NCBI RefSeq assembly: GCF_015694735.1
Contig: NZ_JADQDP010000001.1
Coordinates: 806,001-870,000, forward strand
Direction of reading: 5' to 3'
DNA length: 64,000 nt
From: Hymenobacter properus
GTDB taxonomy: Bacteria > Bacteroidota > Bacteroidia > Cytophagales > Hymenobacteraceae
Each line of letters begins with the position of its first letter. The stretch's first letter is position 1. Positions 8,963-18,023 of this stretch are shown piece by piece. The notes under the pieces are model-generated. The model did not search any database, was not told the DNA's origin, and saw only the letters and a list, made by a program, of their open reading frames with translations. The position numbers and the translations under genes were made by a program.

Positions 8963-10933
8963 CTACTCTAGTACCTTCAGCACCAGCTGTGAGGCTTGGC
9001 CCGGCGCGTGGTACAGCCGGTGCGTAGCGGTCTGGAAATCAGTCTCGTCGGCTTTGAAAATGTTACCGACGTACTTCTGCGGGTTGCGGTCGACGAGGGG
9101 GAACCAGGTGCTTTGCACCTGCACCATGAGGCGGTGGCCGGGCTGGAAGGTGTGCATGAGGTCCTGCACAGTGAAGGGGACGGCGGTAACTTGCCCGGGC
9201 GTGAAGGGCTCGGGCTTGCTAAAGCTGTTGCGGAAGCGGCCGCGCATCACCTCGGAGCGCACCATTTGCTGGTAGCCGCCGAGGTGCACGCTGGGGTTGA
9301 GGCGTGGGTTGTCGGGGGTGTTGTCGGGGTATACGTCGATGATTTTGACAACCCAGTCGGCGTCGGTGCCGGTGGTGGCTACTTGCAGCAGGGCCTCGAT
9401 GGGGCCGGCCAGGGTGAGCGGGGCGGTGAGGACATCGGTTTGGTAGGTGAGCACGTCGGGGCGGCGGCTGGCGAAGCGCTGGTCGTCGGTCATGTACTCG
9501 CGGGTCATGCCCGTGGCGGTGGCCTCGGTGAAGGGCACGGGGTGGGCCGGGTCGCTCAGAAACTGGTCGTACTCGAAGTTGACATCTCCCCGGCGGCGCT
9601 CATTGGTGCCGTCGGTGGGCGGGCTGAAGCTGAGGCCGCCGGCCTGCCGGAAGTAGAGCGTGCGGCTTTGCGCAGCCTTGGGCGGCCAGGCTTCGAAGGT
9701 GCGCCATTTGTTGGTGCCGCCCTCGAAGACGGTGGCCTCGGGCAGGTCGGCGGGCTTGCCGTCTTTCAGATACGACTTGAAAAATTTGGCTTCGATTTCC
9801 TTTTGGTAATAAAAGGAGGGCGCGTCGCCGTAGGCCACGTTGCCCACCAGTTCGCCCGAGCCGCGGGCCCAGCCGCCGTGCACCCAAGGGCCCATTACTA
9901 GCTTGTTATTGAGGCCGGGGTTCTGCTTTTCGATGGCGCTGTAGATGTGTAGAGCACCGAACAGGTCCTCGGCGTCGTTGAAGCCGCCCACGGTGAGCAC
10001 GGCGGTGCCGGGCTGCAGATTTTTGAGGTGGGGGCGCAGGTCGCGGGCCCGCCAGAAGTCGTCGTAGTTGGGGTGCTCGACTAGGTCGTTCCAGAAACCC
10101 ACCTGGCCCTTGTAGTAGCGGGCGTCGGCGTTTTTCAACGGGCCCATCTTCATAAAGAAGTCGTAGCCATCGGGGGTGCCGTGCTTGAAGGCAGGGTTGC
10201 CGGTGGGCGTAGGCTGCGGCCGGGGCAGGCCAAAGCTGGCCAGGAAGTTGAAGGCGTGCGGCAGAAAAAACGCGCCGTTGTGGTGGAAGTCATCCCAAAA
10301 CCAGTCGGCAATGGGCGCCTGGGGCGAGGCAGCTTTGAGGGCCGGGTGGCGGGCCAGCAGGCCGGTGGCGGTGTAGTAGCCGGGGTAGCTGATACCCCAC
10401 TGGCCCACGCGGCCGTTGTTTTTGGGGGCGCCTTTGCCTTTTAGCAGCCACTCGATGGTGTCGAAGGTGTCGGTGCCTTCGTCCACGTCGGTTTTGCCTT
10501 TATGGGCTTCCTTTTCGGGGCGCACATCCACAAACTGGCCCTCGCTCATGTAGCGCCCGCGCACGTCCTGATACACAAAGATGTAGCCCTCGTGCATCAT
10601 CTCGCTGCTCGGCCCCAAGTTCTTCTTCATGCTGGCCGACTTGTAGGGCCCAATGGCGTAGGGCGTGCGGTTGAGCATGATGGGGTAGCGCACCTTGTCG
10701 GCATCATTCGGCGCGTACACAATGGTGTAGAGCTTCACGCCGTCGCGCATTGCTACCTGAAATTCCGACTTTTTGTAATGCTGCTGAATGTAGCCCGTAT
10801 CGGCCAGAATGGTGGCGTAGCGGGCTTTTTCGCCTTCCGACCACAGTGGGTATACGGGCCCGGGCAGCTGGGCCAGGGCCGGCACCGCGAGGGCTGAGCT
10901 AAGCAGCGCGGTGAGCAGCAATGTTGGTTTCAT
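8963..10933 (-). CDS. CocE/NonD family (peptidase S15-type) hydrolase
   Basis: A 656-residue secreted alpha/beta hydrolase. The start at 10933 gives a standard signal peptide (MKPTLLLTALLSSALAVPALA); the frame extends 14 codons further, without signal character. The nucleophile is Ser182 in GISYPG. Asp320 (NDAEDLFG) and His352 (GPWVHGGW) are the likely remaining triad. The C-terminal half (about 380-650) is the jelly-roll domain of X-Pro dipeptidyl-peptidases and CocE esterases. Relatives hydrolyse acyl esters or N-terminal dipeptides, including alpha-amino-acid esters; the substrate here is unknown. Confidence 0.92.
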   Translation of the reverse strand: MKPTLLLTALLSSALAVPALAQLPGPVYPLWSEGEKARYATILADTGYIQQHYKKSEFQVAMRDGVKLYTIVYAPNDADKVRYPIMLNRTPYAIGPYKSASMKKNLGPSSEMMHEGYIFVYQDVRGRYMSEGQFVDVRPEKEAHKGKTDVDEGTDTFDTIEWLLKGKGAPKNNGRVGQWGISYPGYYTATGLLARHPALKAASPQAPIADWFWDDFHHNGAFFLPHAFNFLASFGLPRPQPTPTGNPAFKHGTPDGYDFFMKMGPLKNADARYYKGQVGFWNDLVEHPNYDDFWRARDLRPHLKNLQPGTAVLTVGGFNDAEDLFGALHIYSAIEKQNPGLNNKLVMGPWVHGGWARGSGELVGNVAYGDAPSFYYQKEIEAKFFKSYLKDGKPADLPEATVFEGGTNKWRTFEAWPPKAAQSRTLYFRQAGGLSFSPPTDGTNERRRGDVNFEYDQFLSDPAHPVPFTEATATGMTREYMTDDQRFASRRPDVLTYQTDVLTAPLTLAGPIEALLQVATTGTDADWVVKIIDVYPDNTPDNPRLNPSVHLGGYQQMVRSEVMRGRFRNSFSKPEPFTPGQVTAVPFTVQDLMHTFQPGHRLMVQVQSTWFPLVDRNPQKYVGNIFKADETDFQTATHRLYHAPGQASQLVLKVLE

Positions 10934-11008
10934 GCGGAGCACAGATTTCGTGAGCGGCGAAGGTAGTCGACTCACTCGAAGCGCCTCACGTTCGGGCCCG
11001 GCCGGCTC

Positions 11009-11902
11009 CTATTTTTTGCGCCGCCCTTGCATGATGAGCAGGCGCTTGGTGTTGTCGACCTCCACTTCATCGGGCTGGGTGGCGAGCACACGGGCAATGT
11101 CCTTGCCCGAACGGCCCCCGAACACCACCACGGCCAGCCCCGCAGCGTGGGCCTGCGCGGCCTGGTCGGGCGTCACGCGGTCGGCGTCGAGCACCACGGT
11201 GTGCACCCGTTGGGCGCGGGCCAGACGCAGGCCCTTGTCAAATTCAGCCGAGGCAATTTCGAGCCCCACGCGCACTCTGGGAAGAATGGCGCGGGCCAGC
11301 GGAATGGTGGTTTCCTCCTGGGTGATGAGCAGCATTTTTTCGGGCGGCACGTGGTAGCGGGCAAGGCTGCGGGCTATCTGGCGGAGAATGGCGGCCGATT
11401 GCCCGCGCTGCTGGCCCGGCGGCAGGCACTGGTCGTCTTCGTGCAGGTCGAGGTGCAGAAAAGGAAAGCTGGCGCGGCGATTGAGCCGCGCCAATAGGGT
11501 ATCGAACGTGACAGGCCGCTCCTTCTGAAGCAGGTCGTAAGGAAAGCCGCCCCGGTAGCGCAGCTGCGTGAGCTCGGCGGCGGTGCGCTGGCTCACGCAG
11601 CCTTGGCCGGTGCTGATGTTCTCCAGCTTTTGGTCGTGGTAGAGCATCACCACGCTGTCGCGGCTGAGCTGCAGGTCGATTTCCACACCGTCGGCGCCCA
11701 GCTTCAGGGCGTGTCGGATGCCGCGCCAACTGCTCGGAGGCCGGAAGTTGAAGGGGCTAATGGGCGTAAAAAAACCAGAGCCGGCGTGCCCCAGAACCAC
11801 CAGCTTGGGATTGATGGCCGGCTTGGTGGCGGTGCAGGCGGCCAGGGTCAGCAGCAGCGAAAGTGCCAGGAAGGTGGCAAAGCGTAATCGGTAATTTTTC
11901 AT
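11009..11902 (-). CDS. Glycerophosphodiester phosphodiesterase lipoprotein
   Basis: A 297-residue protein starting at MKNYRLRF with a lipoprotein signal ending LLLTLAAC. It is a GDPD-type TIM barrel, with GHAGSG early, GVEIDLQLS supplying metal-binding Glu and Asp, and MLYHDQKLE supplying the second catalytic His. The family cleaves glycerophosphodiesters to glycerol-3-phosphate and an alcohol. The early HAGSGF replaces the usual HRG, and the fold shows few other landmarks, so the exact substrate is open. The upstream extension of the frame (to 12073) overlaps the PAP2 gene and was rejected. PAP2 lies 88 bp upstream on the same strand, and both act on phospholipid-type substrates. Confidence 0.83.
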   Translation of the reverse strand: MKNYRLRFATFLALSLLLTLAACTATKPAINPKLVVLGHAGSGFFTPISPFNFRPPSSWRGIRHALKLGADGVEIDLQLSRDSVVMLYHDQKLENISTGQGCVSQRTAAELTQLRYRGGFPYDLLQKERPVTFDTLLARLNRRASFPFLHLDLHEDDQCLPPGQQRGQSAAILRQIARSLARYHVPPEKMLLITQEETTIPLARAILPRVRVGLEIASAEFDKGLRLARAQRVHTVVLDADRVTPDQAAQAHAAGLAVVVFGGRSGKDIARVLATQPDEVEVDNTKRLLIMQGRRKK

Positions 11903-11990
11903 GCAGAAGCAAAACCGGCACGCGCCGGTTGTGGACAGAACGGCCACGGGGCCGCAGAGTTGTAGGGCCAGGGCGCCAAGCAGTGGCGCG

Positions 11991-12632
11991 CTAGCGCGCC
12001 GCTGGCCGGGGCTTTCCCAGGAGCCCAAACAGAAAGGTGTAAGCCACCACCAGCCAGGCCGAGAACCACACATCGGAGGGATAGTGCGCGCCCATCACCA
12101 GCCGCCCCAGCATGATGAGCCCAGGCAGCACCAGCAGCGGCACCCGCCAACGCGGAAACGCCAACGCCAGCGGCCAGAACAAGCTGAAATAGATGGCCGT
12201 GTGCGTCGACGGAAAAGAGTCGTTGTGCGGGCCCGTGGCCCACAGTCCGGTGCCCGGGTAGCCTCCGCTGAACAGCACCTCCGGCCGCAGCCGGTGCACC
12301 GTGCCTTTCAGCACGTTGGAGCTGCCCTGGCTGGCAATGTGGGTGAGCAGCACCACGAGGGCCAGCGTACCCCAACTACGTTTCAGCACCCAGCGGCCCA
12401 GCACAAACAGCAGCAGCAAGGCCACATACAGCGCTGGCAAACCCAGCACACGGGCACTCACCGCCGCATCGTAAGTTGTATCGGCTCCTGCGGTATAGGC
12501 TGAGAAAAACGGCACGGCCCAGCCCGTGTACCGGTGCACGAACAGGGTAATGGGCTGGTCGAGAAACAAAATCAGCAACACGCAGCCGGGCAGCGTGACG
12601 GCCGTGAACAGGAGAAACTGGCGAAGGGTCAT
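11991..12632 (-). CDS. PAP2 family phosphatase, membrane protein
   Basis: A 213-residue inner-membrane protein with about six helices and the three acid phosphatase/PAP2 motifs in order: KGTVHRLRP, the central PSTH (variant of PSGH) in SFPSTHTAIYF, and GRLVMGAHYPSD with the catalytic His. Likely substrates are phosphatidic acid, undecaprenyl diphosphate or similar. The ATG is 3 nt from a word-type inverted repeat (12636-12733), so the message start is probably structured. Confidence 0.9.
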   Translation of the reverse strand: MTLRQFLLFTAVTLPGCVLLILFLDQPITLFVHRYTGWAVPFFSAYTAGADTTYDAAVSARVLGLPALYVALLLLFVLGRWVLKRSWGTLALVVLLTHIASQGSSNVLKGTVHRLRPEVLFSGGYPGTGLWATGPHNDSFPSTHTAIYFSLFWPLALAFPRWRVPLLVLPGLIMLGRLVMGAHYPSDVWFSAWLVVAYTFLFGLLGKPRPAAR

Positions 12633-12635
12633 GAA

Positions 12636-12733
12636 AAAAGTTAAGAGTTAGGAGTGATGAGTTAAGAGTTGCAGGGCGGTAGCGGTGAGCAGTCGAGGCC
12701 AACTCTTAACTCATCAACTCCTAACTTTTAACT
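12636..12733. repeat. Word-type inverted repeat, family G copy 1
   Basis: Arms of about 33-35 nt (12636-12670 and 12701-12733), built from TTAAGAG, TTAGGAG and TGATGAG words, pair almost perfectly. The left arm stops 3 nt before the PAP2 ATG and the right arm lies 5 nt past the aspartate kinase stop, filling the whole gap. Confidence 0.85.
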
Positions 12734-12738
12734 CAACC

Positions 12739-14115
12739 TTACCCCAGCGCCTGGTTCAGGGCTACAATGGCGGTTTGGTAGTCCTCGCGACCCACGATGA
12801 ACTGGATGTTTACCTTGCGCAGGGCAAAGCCGGCGCTGCGGATGTTGATGCCCGAGTCGGCCAGGGCGCGGGCGGCGCGGGCCAGCAGGCCAGGCTCATC
12901 GATGTTGGAGCCGATGAGGCAGACTAGAGCGGCGGGCTGCACAGTCACGTTCTCATACTTGGCTTCGAGGGCGGCCACGAGCTGAGGCTTGAGGTCTTTT
13001 TCCCAAATGAGCAGCGTGATGCTGTTGGCGCTGGTGGCCTTGAAAATGTAGCTCACCCCGAGGTCGAAAAACACCTGCATCAGGTGCAAGTCGAAGCCAG
13101 CGGCACCCACCATCAAGGGGTCGTGAATGTCGATGATGGTGACTTTGTCGGCGCCGGTGATGACTTCGATGTGCTTGTCCTTCGACACGAAATCCCGGGT
13201 GATGAGCGTGCCGGGGTGGTCGGGTTCGAAGGTGTTTTTGATACGGAGGTTGATGGCGTTTATCTCCAGCGGCTTCGAAGCCTTGGGGTGAATGGCCTCC
13301 ATGCCCACGTCGGCCAGCTGGTCGGCCACGTCGTAGTTGGTAAAACCAATGGGCCGCACCTGGTCTACGCCCACCAGGTTGGGGTCGGCCGAGCTGAGGT
13401 GGTATTCCTTGTGAATGATGGCCTCCTGCGGGTGCACGGCCACGGCTATCTTGCTGAATGTTACCTCAGAATAGCCTCGGTCGAACTCGCGCATGATGCC
13501 CTCGGTGCCCTTGGTGTAGCCGGTGGCGATGCAGATGGTTTTCAGGAAATCAATGTCGGCAAACGCCTGCCGAATTCGCTCGTCGATGGTGAGGGCCTGC
13601 GCATCGTCGAAACCGCTGAGGTCGACCAGGGTGGCGTGCACGCCGCGGTTTTGCAGAATGTTCACCGCGTTGAAGGCCGAGTGGGCCTCCCCTATCGAAG
13701 CCAGGATTTCGCGGGCCGCCTGCAGGATGTTGGCGCTGTTCACGTAGCCCGAGGCCAGCACGTTCACGAGGCTGTCGAGGTACACCTGGGCCTGGTCAAC
13801 GCGCTGCTGAATGAAGGCATCGGCCACGGCTAGGTCGAGGCCCAGGGGCTCGTAGTTCTTGTTCAGCTCCTTAAGCTTTTCGGCCACCAGCTGCAGCGCC
13901 GAGCGAAACTCCTGCTGCTGGGTGATGCGGTGGTACACGCCGGGCTCGCCGGTTTTTTTGTTCTCGAGCAGCCAGTTGGTAACGTTGGCGTAAGCCGATA
14001 CCACGAAAATGCGGTTGTAGAGCTGCGCACCTTCACGCTTGTGGAAGATGATGTTATCGAGGACGTGGGTGAAGGCGGTCATTGAGGTACCGCCGATTTT
14101 TTCAACTGTGAGCAT
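12739..14115 (-). CDS. Aspartate kinase
   Basis: A 458-residue monofunctional aspartate kinase, the first step of the Lys/Met/Thr branch (L-aspartate + ATP to 4-phospho-aspartate), cytosolic. The N-terminal KIGGTSM (residues 6-12) is the family KFGGTS motif with Ile for Phe. The amino-acid kinase domain runs to about residue 300 (AIHPKASKPLE near its end). Two ACT-type regulatory domains follow (GADKVTIIDIHDPLM..., and NIDEPGLLARAARAL), so end-product inhibition is expected. No homoserine dehydrogenase is fused. A D-type hairpin lies 15 nt upstream. Confidence 0.93.
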   Translation of the reverse strand: MLTVEKIGGTSMTAFTHVLDNIIFHKREGAQLYNRIFVVSAYANVTNWLLENKKTGEPGVYHRITQQQEFRSALQLVAEKLKELNKNYEPLGLDLAVADAFIQQRVDQAQVYLDSLVNVLASGYVNSANILQAAREILASIGEAHSAFNAVNILQNRGVHATLVDLSGFDDAQALTIDERIRQAFADIDFLKTICIATGYTKGTEGIMREFDRGYSEVTFSKIAVAVHPQEAIIHKEYHLSSADPNLVGVDQVRPIGFTNYDVADQLADVGMEAIHPKASKPLEINAINLRIKNTFEPDHPGTLITRDFVSKDKHIEVITGADKVTIIDIHDPLMVGAAGFDLHLMQVFFDLGVSYIFKATSANSITLLIWEKDLKPQLVAALEAKYENVTVQPAALVCLIGSNIDEPGLLARAARALADSGINIRSAGFALRKVNIQFIVGREDYQTAIVALNQALG

Positions 14116-14130
14116 GGGCTAACGGGCGAC

Positions 14131-14168
14131 TCACCCCCTGGCCCCTCTCCAAAGGGAGAAGGGGTGCC
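14131..14168. repeat. Solo D-type hairpin upstream of aspartate kinase
   Basis: CTCACCCCCTGG, then CCCCTCTCC, and GGGAGAAGGGGTG form an imperfect hairpin. The sequence matches the D elements at 19760-19797 and 19901-19938, but here as a single copy. Confidence 0.6.
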
Positions 14169-14204
14169 ACGGCGGCGCGAACGCAGATGTAATATTTATG
14201 CAAA

Positions 14205-14312
14205 AGAACGTCATGCAGAGCGCCAGCGGAGCATCTCGTGTGCAGTAGCAATCCTTTTGATTGGATTACTGCCGCACGCGAGATGCTCCGCTGGCGCTCT
14301 GCATGACGTTCT
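14205..14312. repeat. Long inverted repeat, family B copy 1
   Basis: 38-bp outer arms pair at 37 of 38 positions and start AGAACGTCATGC. A further partly paired inner segment (GCAGTAGCAATCC with GGATTACTGC) leaves a short AT-rich loop. It lies between the aspartate kinase start and the PIG-L gene stop. Confidence 0.9.
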
Positions 14313-14344
14313 TCTAAAGAGCTAACAGCTCGAATTAAAAGCTC

Positions 14345-16999
14345 TTACTGCGCCGGCTCCTTGCCGTAGGAAATCATGTTCGTAATCAGCCGATACGCGC
14401 CCGGCACGCCGGCCGGCAGCTCCCGAAACAGTGAAAGGCCGGTGTAGATGTAGTGGCCCTTGCCGTAGTCGGTGACGAGGATGGCGCTTTCCTTGGGGGC
14501 CTCGCCGGGGTCGGAACTCGAAATGACGGTCTGGTATTTCGGGTCCCATTTTGAGGGGTAGTAAAGGCCCTGCTCCTGTACCCAGCCTTTAAAATCCTGC
14601 TCGGTGATTTTATTGGGCGCGGCCAGTAGCTGGTGTTTCGAGAGGGTCACCGGGGCGTCTTCCACGGTCACGCGGTCGGTGCTGAGGGTCATTGGGTAGG
14701 GGCCGATTTCGGGCAGCACGGTGCCGCGGTTCACCACGTATTGCACCACCACATTGCCGCCCTGCTCGATGTATTTGAGGATTTCGGGCTGCTGGGTTTT
14801 GAGGCGGTCCACGGTGTTGTAGGCGCGGATGCCGACCACCAGGGCGTCGTACTGCTTGAGGCGGGCGGCGGTGAGGTCTTCGGGCTTGAGTAGGGTCACG
14901 TTGTAGCCCACCTGGCGCAGGGCCTCGGGCACTTCGTCGCCGGCGCCCATGAGGTAGGCCACGTTCTGAGCTTTACCGCGTACCAGGTCAAGATTTACCA
15001 GCGGAGCTACAGCTTCGGGGAACAGCGTCTGGGTAGGGATGTGGGGGTATTGAATAGTTTGTATACCGCGCGAATAGGCTTGACCGTCGACGGTAGCAAC
15101 AGCGCGTAGCTCCGTTTTGCCAGCCGGGGCGTTTACCGGCTGAACTTTAAAGTTTACAGTCAGTTCTTCGTCTTTGGCAGTCAAGCGAAAGGGCACAGAC
15201 GTGGGCTCGCAACGCCAGCCAGCGGGCAGATTCAAAACCAGATTACCGCTCACTCCAGCACGCCCTGCCCGTAGCGTGACAGGAACGGTTTTACCCCATC
15301 CGTCGCTGAGCATTTGCTTGGTGAAGACGTAGGCGCGGGCGGCGGGCAGGTTCACGGCCACGGGCGGCACCACGGCCAGCGGCTGGTACAGCTCGCCGAG
15401 CACAGGGTCGGTGTGCTTGTATTGGACGGGGACAGCATAATAAAGCTTGTTTCCTAACACACTTACTACGAAACAAGTACCAAAACTTGACGGATTTTCA
15501 GGCATGCCAATGAGCTTCTGCCTCGAAAAAACAACGCCAAAGCTTCCAACAGGCTCGTCAGCTGGCAATTTGCTGTCACCTTTTTTTGATGTGGCCAACA
15601 TAATCGCTGCATCAGTTCCCGAGGGCACGCTAAGCGTTTCCGGAACGGAATACATGCCTACAGTTCCGGGCTGGTTTAGCCAATAAGGCTGGGATGTTTC
15701 TCGCAAAGAAGATTGGTTAACTGTGCGCTTCAGGCTCAAGTTTTTCCCGGGCGCCAACACAACAGTTGTGTCAAGGCTTAATCCATCCCCATATACTCCA
15801 GTAATAGAAACGGGAATCCCAGACCGATTTAACGCCTCTACTGTGAGTTGCAGCGGCTGGCGTGGTGCAACAGATGCTGCGGAAGCTGTAGCTTCCAAAT
15901 GAAGGCCAAGGCAAGCCTTAATTAATTCCTCCACTTCCTTACGCTTTTCGACATAAAACACAGAAGAAGAGTAGTCTTGAACAAACATTCCAGGCTTAAT
16001 CATTAACTCCCGCACCTTCAGCAGCCCCGCCACGCTGGCGCTGGGGTTGCTCGCATCATACTTCCGAACCACCTCCTCAATGAGCTTGCCCACGGCCGCG
16101 CCGTGCGATACCCGGTTCCAAGTCTGGTCCACGCCTTCGAACAGGTCTTTGCTGGCTTTCTCGCCTTTCACGGGCTGGAAATACTCCAGCGCCTCGCCCC
16201 GCTGGGCGGCCGAGCCGAAGCCCTGGCTGCGGTGGTTGCTGCGGCTGCGGGCCGCGATTTCGCCGTAGCTCTGGCCCAGTAGGGGGTTGTAGCCGCCAGC
16301 ATCGAGCTTGAGGTAGCCGTCCATGTTTTCGCCGGGTTTCACGAAGAAGCTGCCGGTGTTCCAGAATAGCCGCTTGGGCTGCCAGGCTTGCACGTATTGC
16401 AGCTGTTCGGGGAAACGTTTGGGGTCGCCGGCGGCATCGAAGGCTTCGGCGGCGAGGATGGCGCTGGCCTGGTGGTGGCCGTGGCCGGCGCGGGCGTCGG
16501 GCGGGAATCGGGTGATGAGCACGTCGGGCCGGCGTTGGCGGATGACCCACACCATGTCGGCGAGCACCTGCTCCTTGTCCCAGATTTTAAAAGTTTCGTC
16601 GGAGGTTTTCGAGAAGCCGAAGTCGTTGGCGCGGGTGAAGAACTGCCGGCCGCCGTCGAGGCGCCGGGCCGCCAGCAGCTCCTGCGTGCGAATCACGCCG
16701 AGGCCCTCGCGCAGCTCGGGGCCGATGAGGTTCTGGCCGCCGTCGCCTCGGGTGCAGCTCAGGTAGCTGGTTTCGAGCAGGCGCTCGTTGGCCATGTAGG
16801 CGATGAGGCGGGTGTTTTCGTCGTCGGGGTGGGCGGCGATGTACATCACCGAGCCCAGCACGTTGAGCTTCTTGAGACCCAGCAGGATTTCGTAGGAGGT
16901 GTAGGTTTTGGGCGTTTGGGCCTTGGTCTCAGTTAGCAGTGAACAGTTAACAGTGAGCAGTAGCAGGGCCGCAGCGAGCGGGCGGAGGGAGCGAATCAT
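14345..16999 (-). CDS. PIG-L family deacetylase with C-terminal amidotransferase-like domain
   Basis: An 884-residue secreted protein. The PIG-L/LmbE domain has the zinc motif AHPDDE at 56-61, RGDGGQN and GHGHH at 172-176; this family removes N-acetyl groups from amino sugars. A middle beta-rich part (about 380-640) leads to a C-terminal class I amidotransferase/ThuA-like domain (YDALVVGIRAYN, GGNVVVQYVVNRG). Two oddities are visible: the signal peptide core (LTVNCSLLTETKA) is encoded by a repeat-family sequence, and positions 15420-16020 (residues about 326-526) are clearly AT-richer than both flanks, as if replaced by recombination. Confidence 0.88.
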   Translation of the reverse strand: MIRSLRPLAAALLLLTVNCSLLTETKAQTPKTYTSYEILLGLKKLNVLGSVMYIAAHPDDENTRLIAYMANERLLETSYLSCTRGDGGQNLIGPELREGLGVIRTQELLAARRLDGGRQFFTRANDFGFSKTSDETFKIWDKEQVLADMVWVIRQRRPDVLITRFPPDARAGHGHHQASAILAAEAFDAAGDPKRFPEQLQYVQAWQPKRLFWNTGSFFVKPGENMDGYLKLDAGGYNPLLGQSYGEIAARSRSNHRSQGFGSAAQRGEALEYFQPVKGEKASKDLFEGVDQTWNRVSHGAAVGKLIEEVVRKYDASNPSASVAGLLKVRELMIKPGMFVQDYSSSVFYVEKRKEVEELIKACLGLHLEATASAASVAPRQPLQLTVEALNRSGIPVSITGVYGDGLSLDTTVVLAPGKNLSLKRTVNQSSLRETSQPYWLNQPGTVGMYSVPETLSVPSGTDAAIMLATSKKGDSKLPADEPVGSFGVVFSRQKLIGMPENPSSFGTCFVVSVLGNKLYYAVPVQYKHTDPVLGELYQPLAVVPPVAVNLPAARAYVFTKQMLSDGWGKTVPVTLRAGRAGVSGNLVLNLPAGWRCEPTSVPFRLTAKDEELTVNFKVQPVNAPAGKTELRAVATVDGQAYSRGIQTIQYPHIPTQTLFPEAVAPLVNLDLVRGKAQNVAYLMGAGDEVPEALRQVGYNVTLLKPEDLTAARLKQYDALVVGIRAYNTVDRLKTQQPEILKYIEQGGNVVVQYVVNRGTVLPEIGPYPMTLSTDRVTVEDAPVTLSKHQLLAAPNKITEQDFKGWVQEQGLYYPSKWDPKYQTVISSSDPGEAPKESAILVTDYGKGHYIYTGLSLFRELPAGVPGAYRLITNMISYGKEPAQ

Positions 17000-17056
17000 G
17001 CGCGGGAAACCGGATTGAGGGCGCGAAGTTATCAGGTGTGGAGGGCTGCCAGCGGG

Positions 17057-17851
17057 CTAGTGCTGCCCAAAGACGTACCACCCGAACGCGGCCGAATTGA
17101 TATAATAGTTGATGGCCCCGGCCAGCGCCCCCGCGAGCACCGCCCGCCACAAGGCCCCCGGCCAACTCAGGCCCAGGCCGCGCCGGCCCACTAGCACCAG
17201 GTAAGCTACCGTCACCGCGCCCTGCAGATAAGCCGTGCTGGCCCCCGGAAACCGGCCGAGGAGCATGAGCAACGGCAGGGCCACCAGCAGCCACAGCTGA
17301 AAAGCACAGCCCACCACCACCTGCACCAGCACCGACTCGGCGTAATTGAGCCGGACCGGGCGACGGCCGTACACGGCCCATGCTACCAGTGCGTGCAGCG
17401 GCAGCAGGGCCAGCCACCATACGTTGAAGTAGGTACCCAGGCCGTGGAAGTAAGTGGCCACCCGCGCCAGCAGCACCGGCGGCACGTGCCGCGCCCGCAT
17501 CAGGTGCAGGACGTAGTCGCCCACGGCATCGTAATAATGCAGCCGCTTGGCCAGCAGCGTCACGAAACCCACCAGCAGCAGCAGAAACTGAAACGGGTTG
17601 AAGTGGCGCTTGCGGCGGCCGGCCAGGTAGTCGGCCACCAGTGCGCCCGGATGCAGCAGCACCTGGGGGATGAAGGCAAAAATTCCTTTGTCGGCGTGGG
17701 TGAACACGTGCAGGATTTCGTGCAGCACGTGGGCCGTGCTCAGGCGGTGGGCCGGCGCCTGCCCGCACTGCGGGCAGAAGCAGCCGGGCAGCGCCAGGGC
17801 GTGGCCGCAATTCAGGCACGCGGCATCGGGAGCGTGGAGGGCGTCGGACAT
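17057..17851 (-). CDS. DUF3667 membrane protein with zinc ribbon
   Basis: A 264-residue protein starting at MSDALHAP. A zinc ribbon comes first (Cys12/Cys15 and Cys26/Cys29; CLNCGHA and CPQCGQ), then the conserved DUF3667 stretch (HVFTHADKGIFAF, HPGALVADYLAGRRKRHFNP) and about five membrane helices. DUF3667 is widespread in Bacteroidota with no known function. A longer frame to 17944 adds a Cys-rich stretch with no family match and was rejected. Confidence 0.87.
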   Translation of the reverse strand: MSDALHAPDAACLNCGHALALPGCFCPQCGQAPAHRLSTAHVLHEILHVFTHADKGIFAFIPQVLLHPGALVADYLAGRRKRHFNPFQFLLLLVGFVTLLAKRLHYYDAVGDYVLHLMRARHVPPVLLARVATYFHGLGTYFNVWWLALLPLHALVAWAVYGRRPVRLNYAESVLVQVVVGCAFQLWLLVALPLLMLLGRFPGASTAYLQGAVTVAYLVLVGRRGLGLSWPGALWRAVLAGALAGAINYYINSAAFGWYVFGQH

Positions 17852-18023
17852 AGACACAAATAAAGGGCGGCGCCCCGAAGTGCCGGCCGCGCAACATTGA
17901 GCCGCCGGGCACGTCTTTAGCTTTAGCCAAGGGCAAACTGTCAAGTTCGCGCTAGCATTAGCCGGCCTACCTTCGCGCTTTCCAATATCCGGCCGCCCTG
18001 CCGCGCGGCGTTTTTACTCTCCT

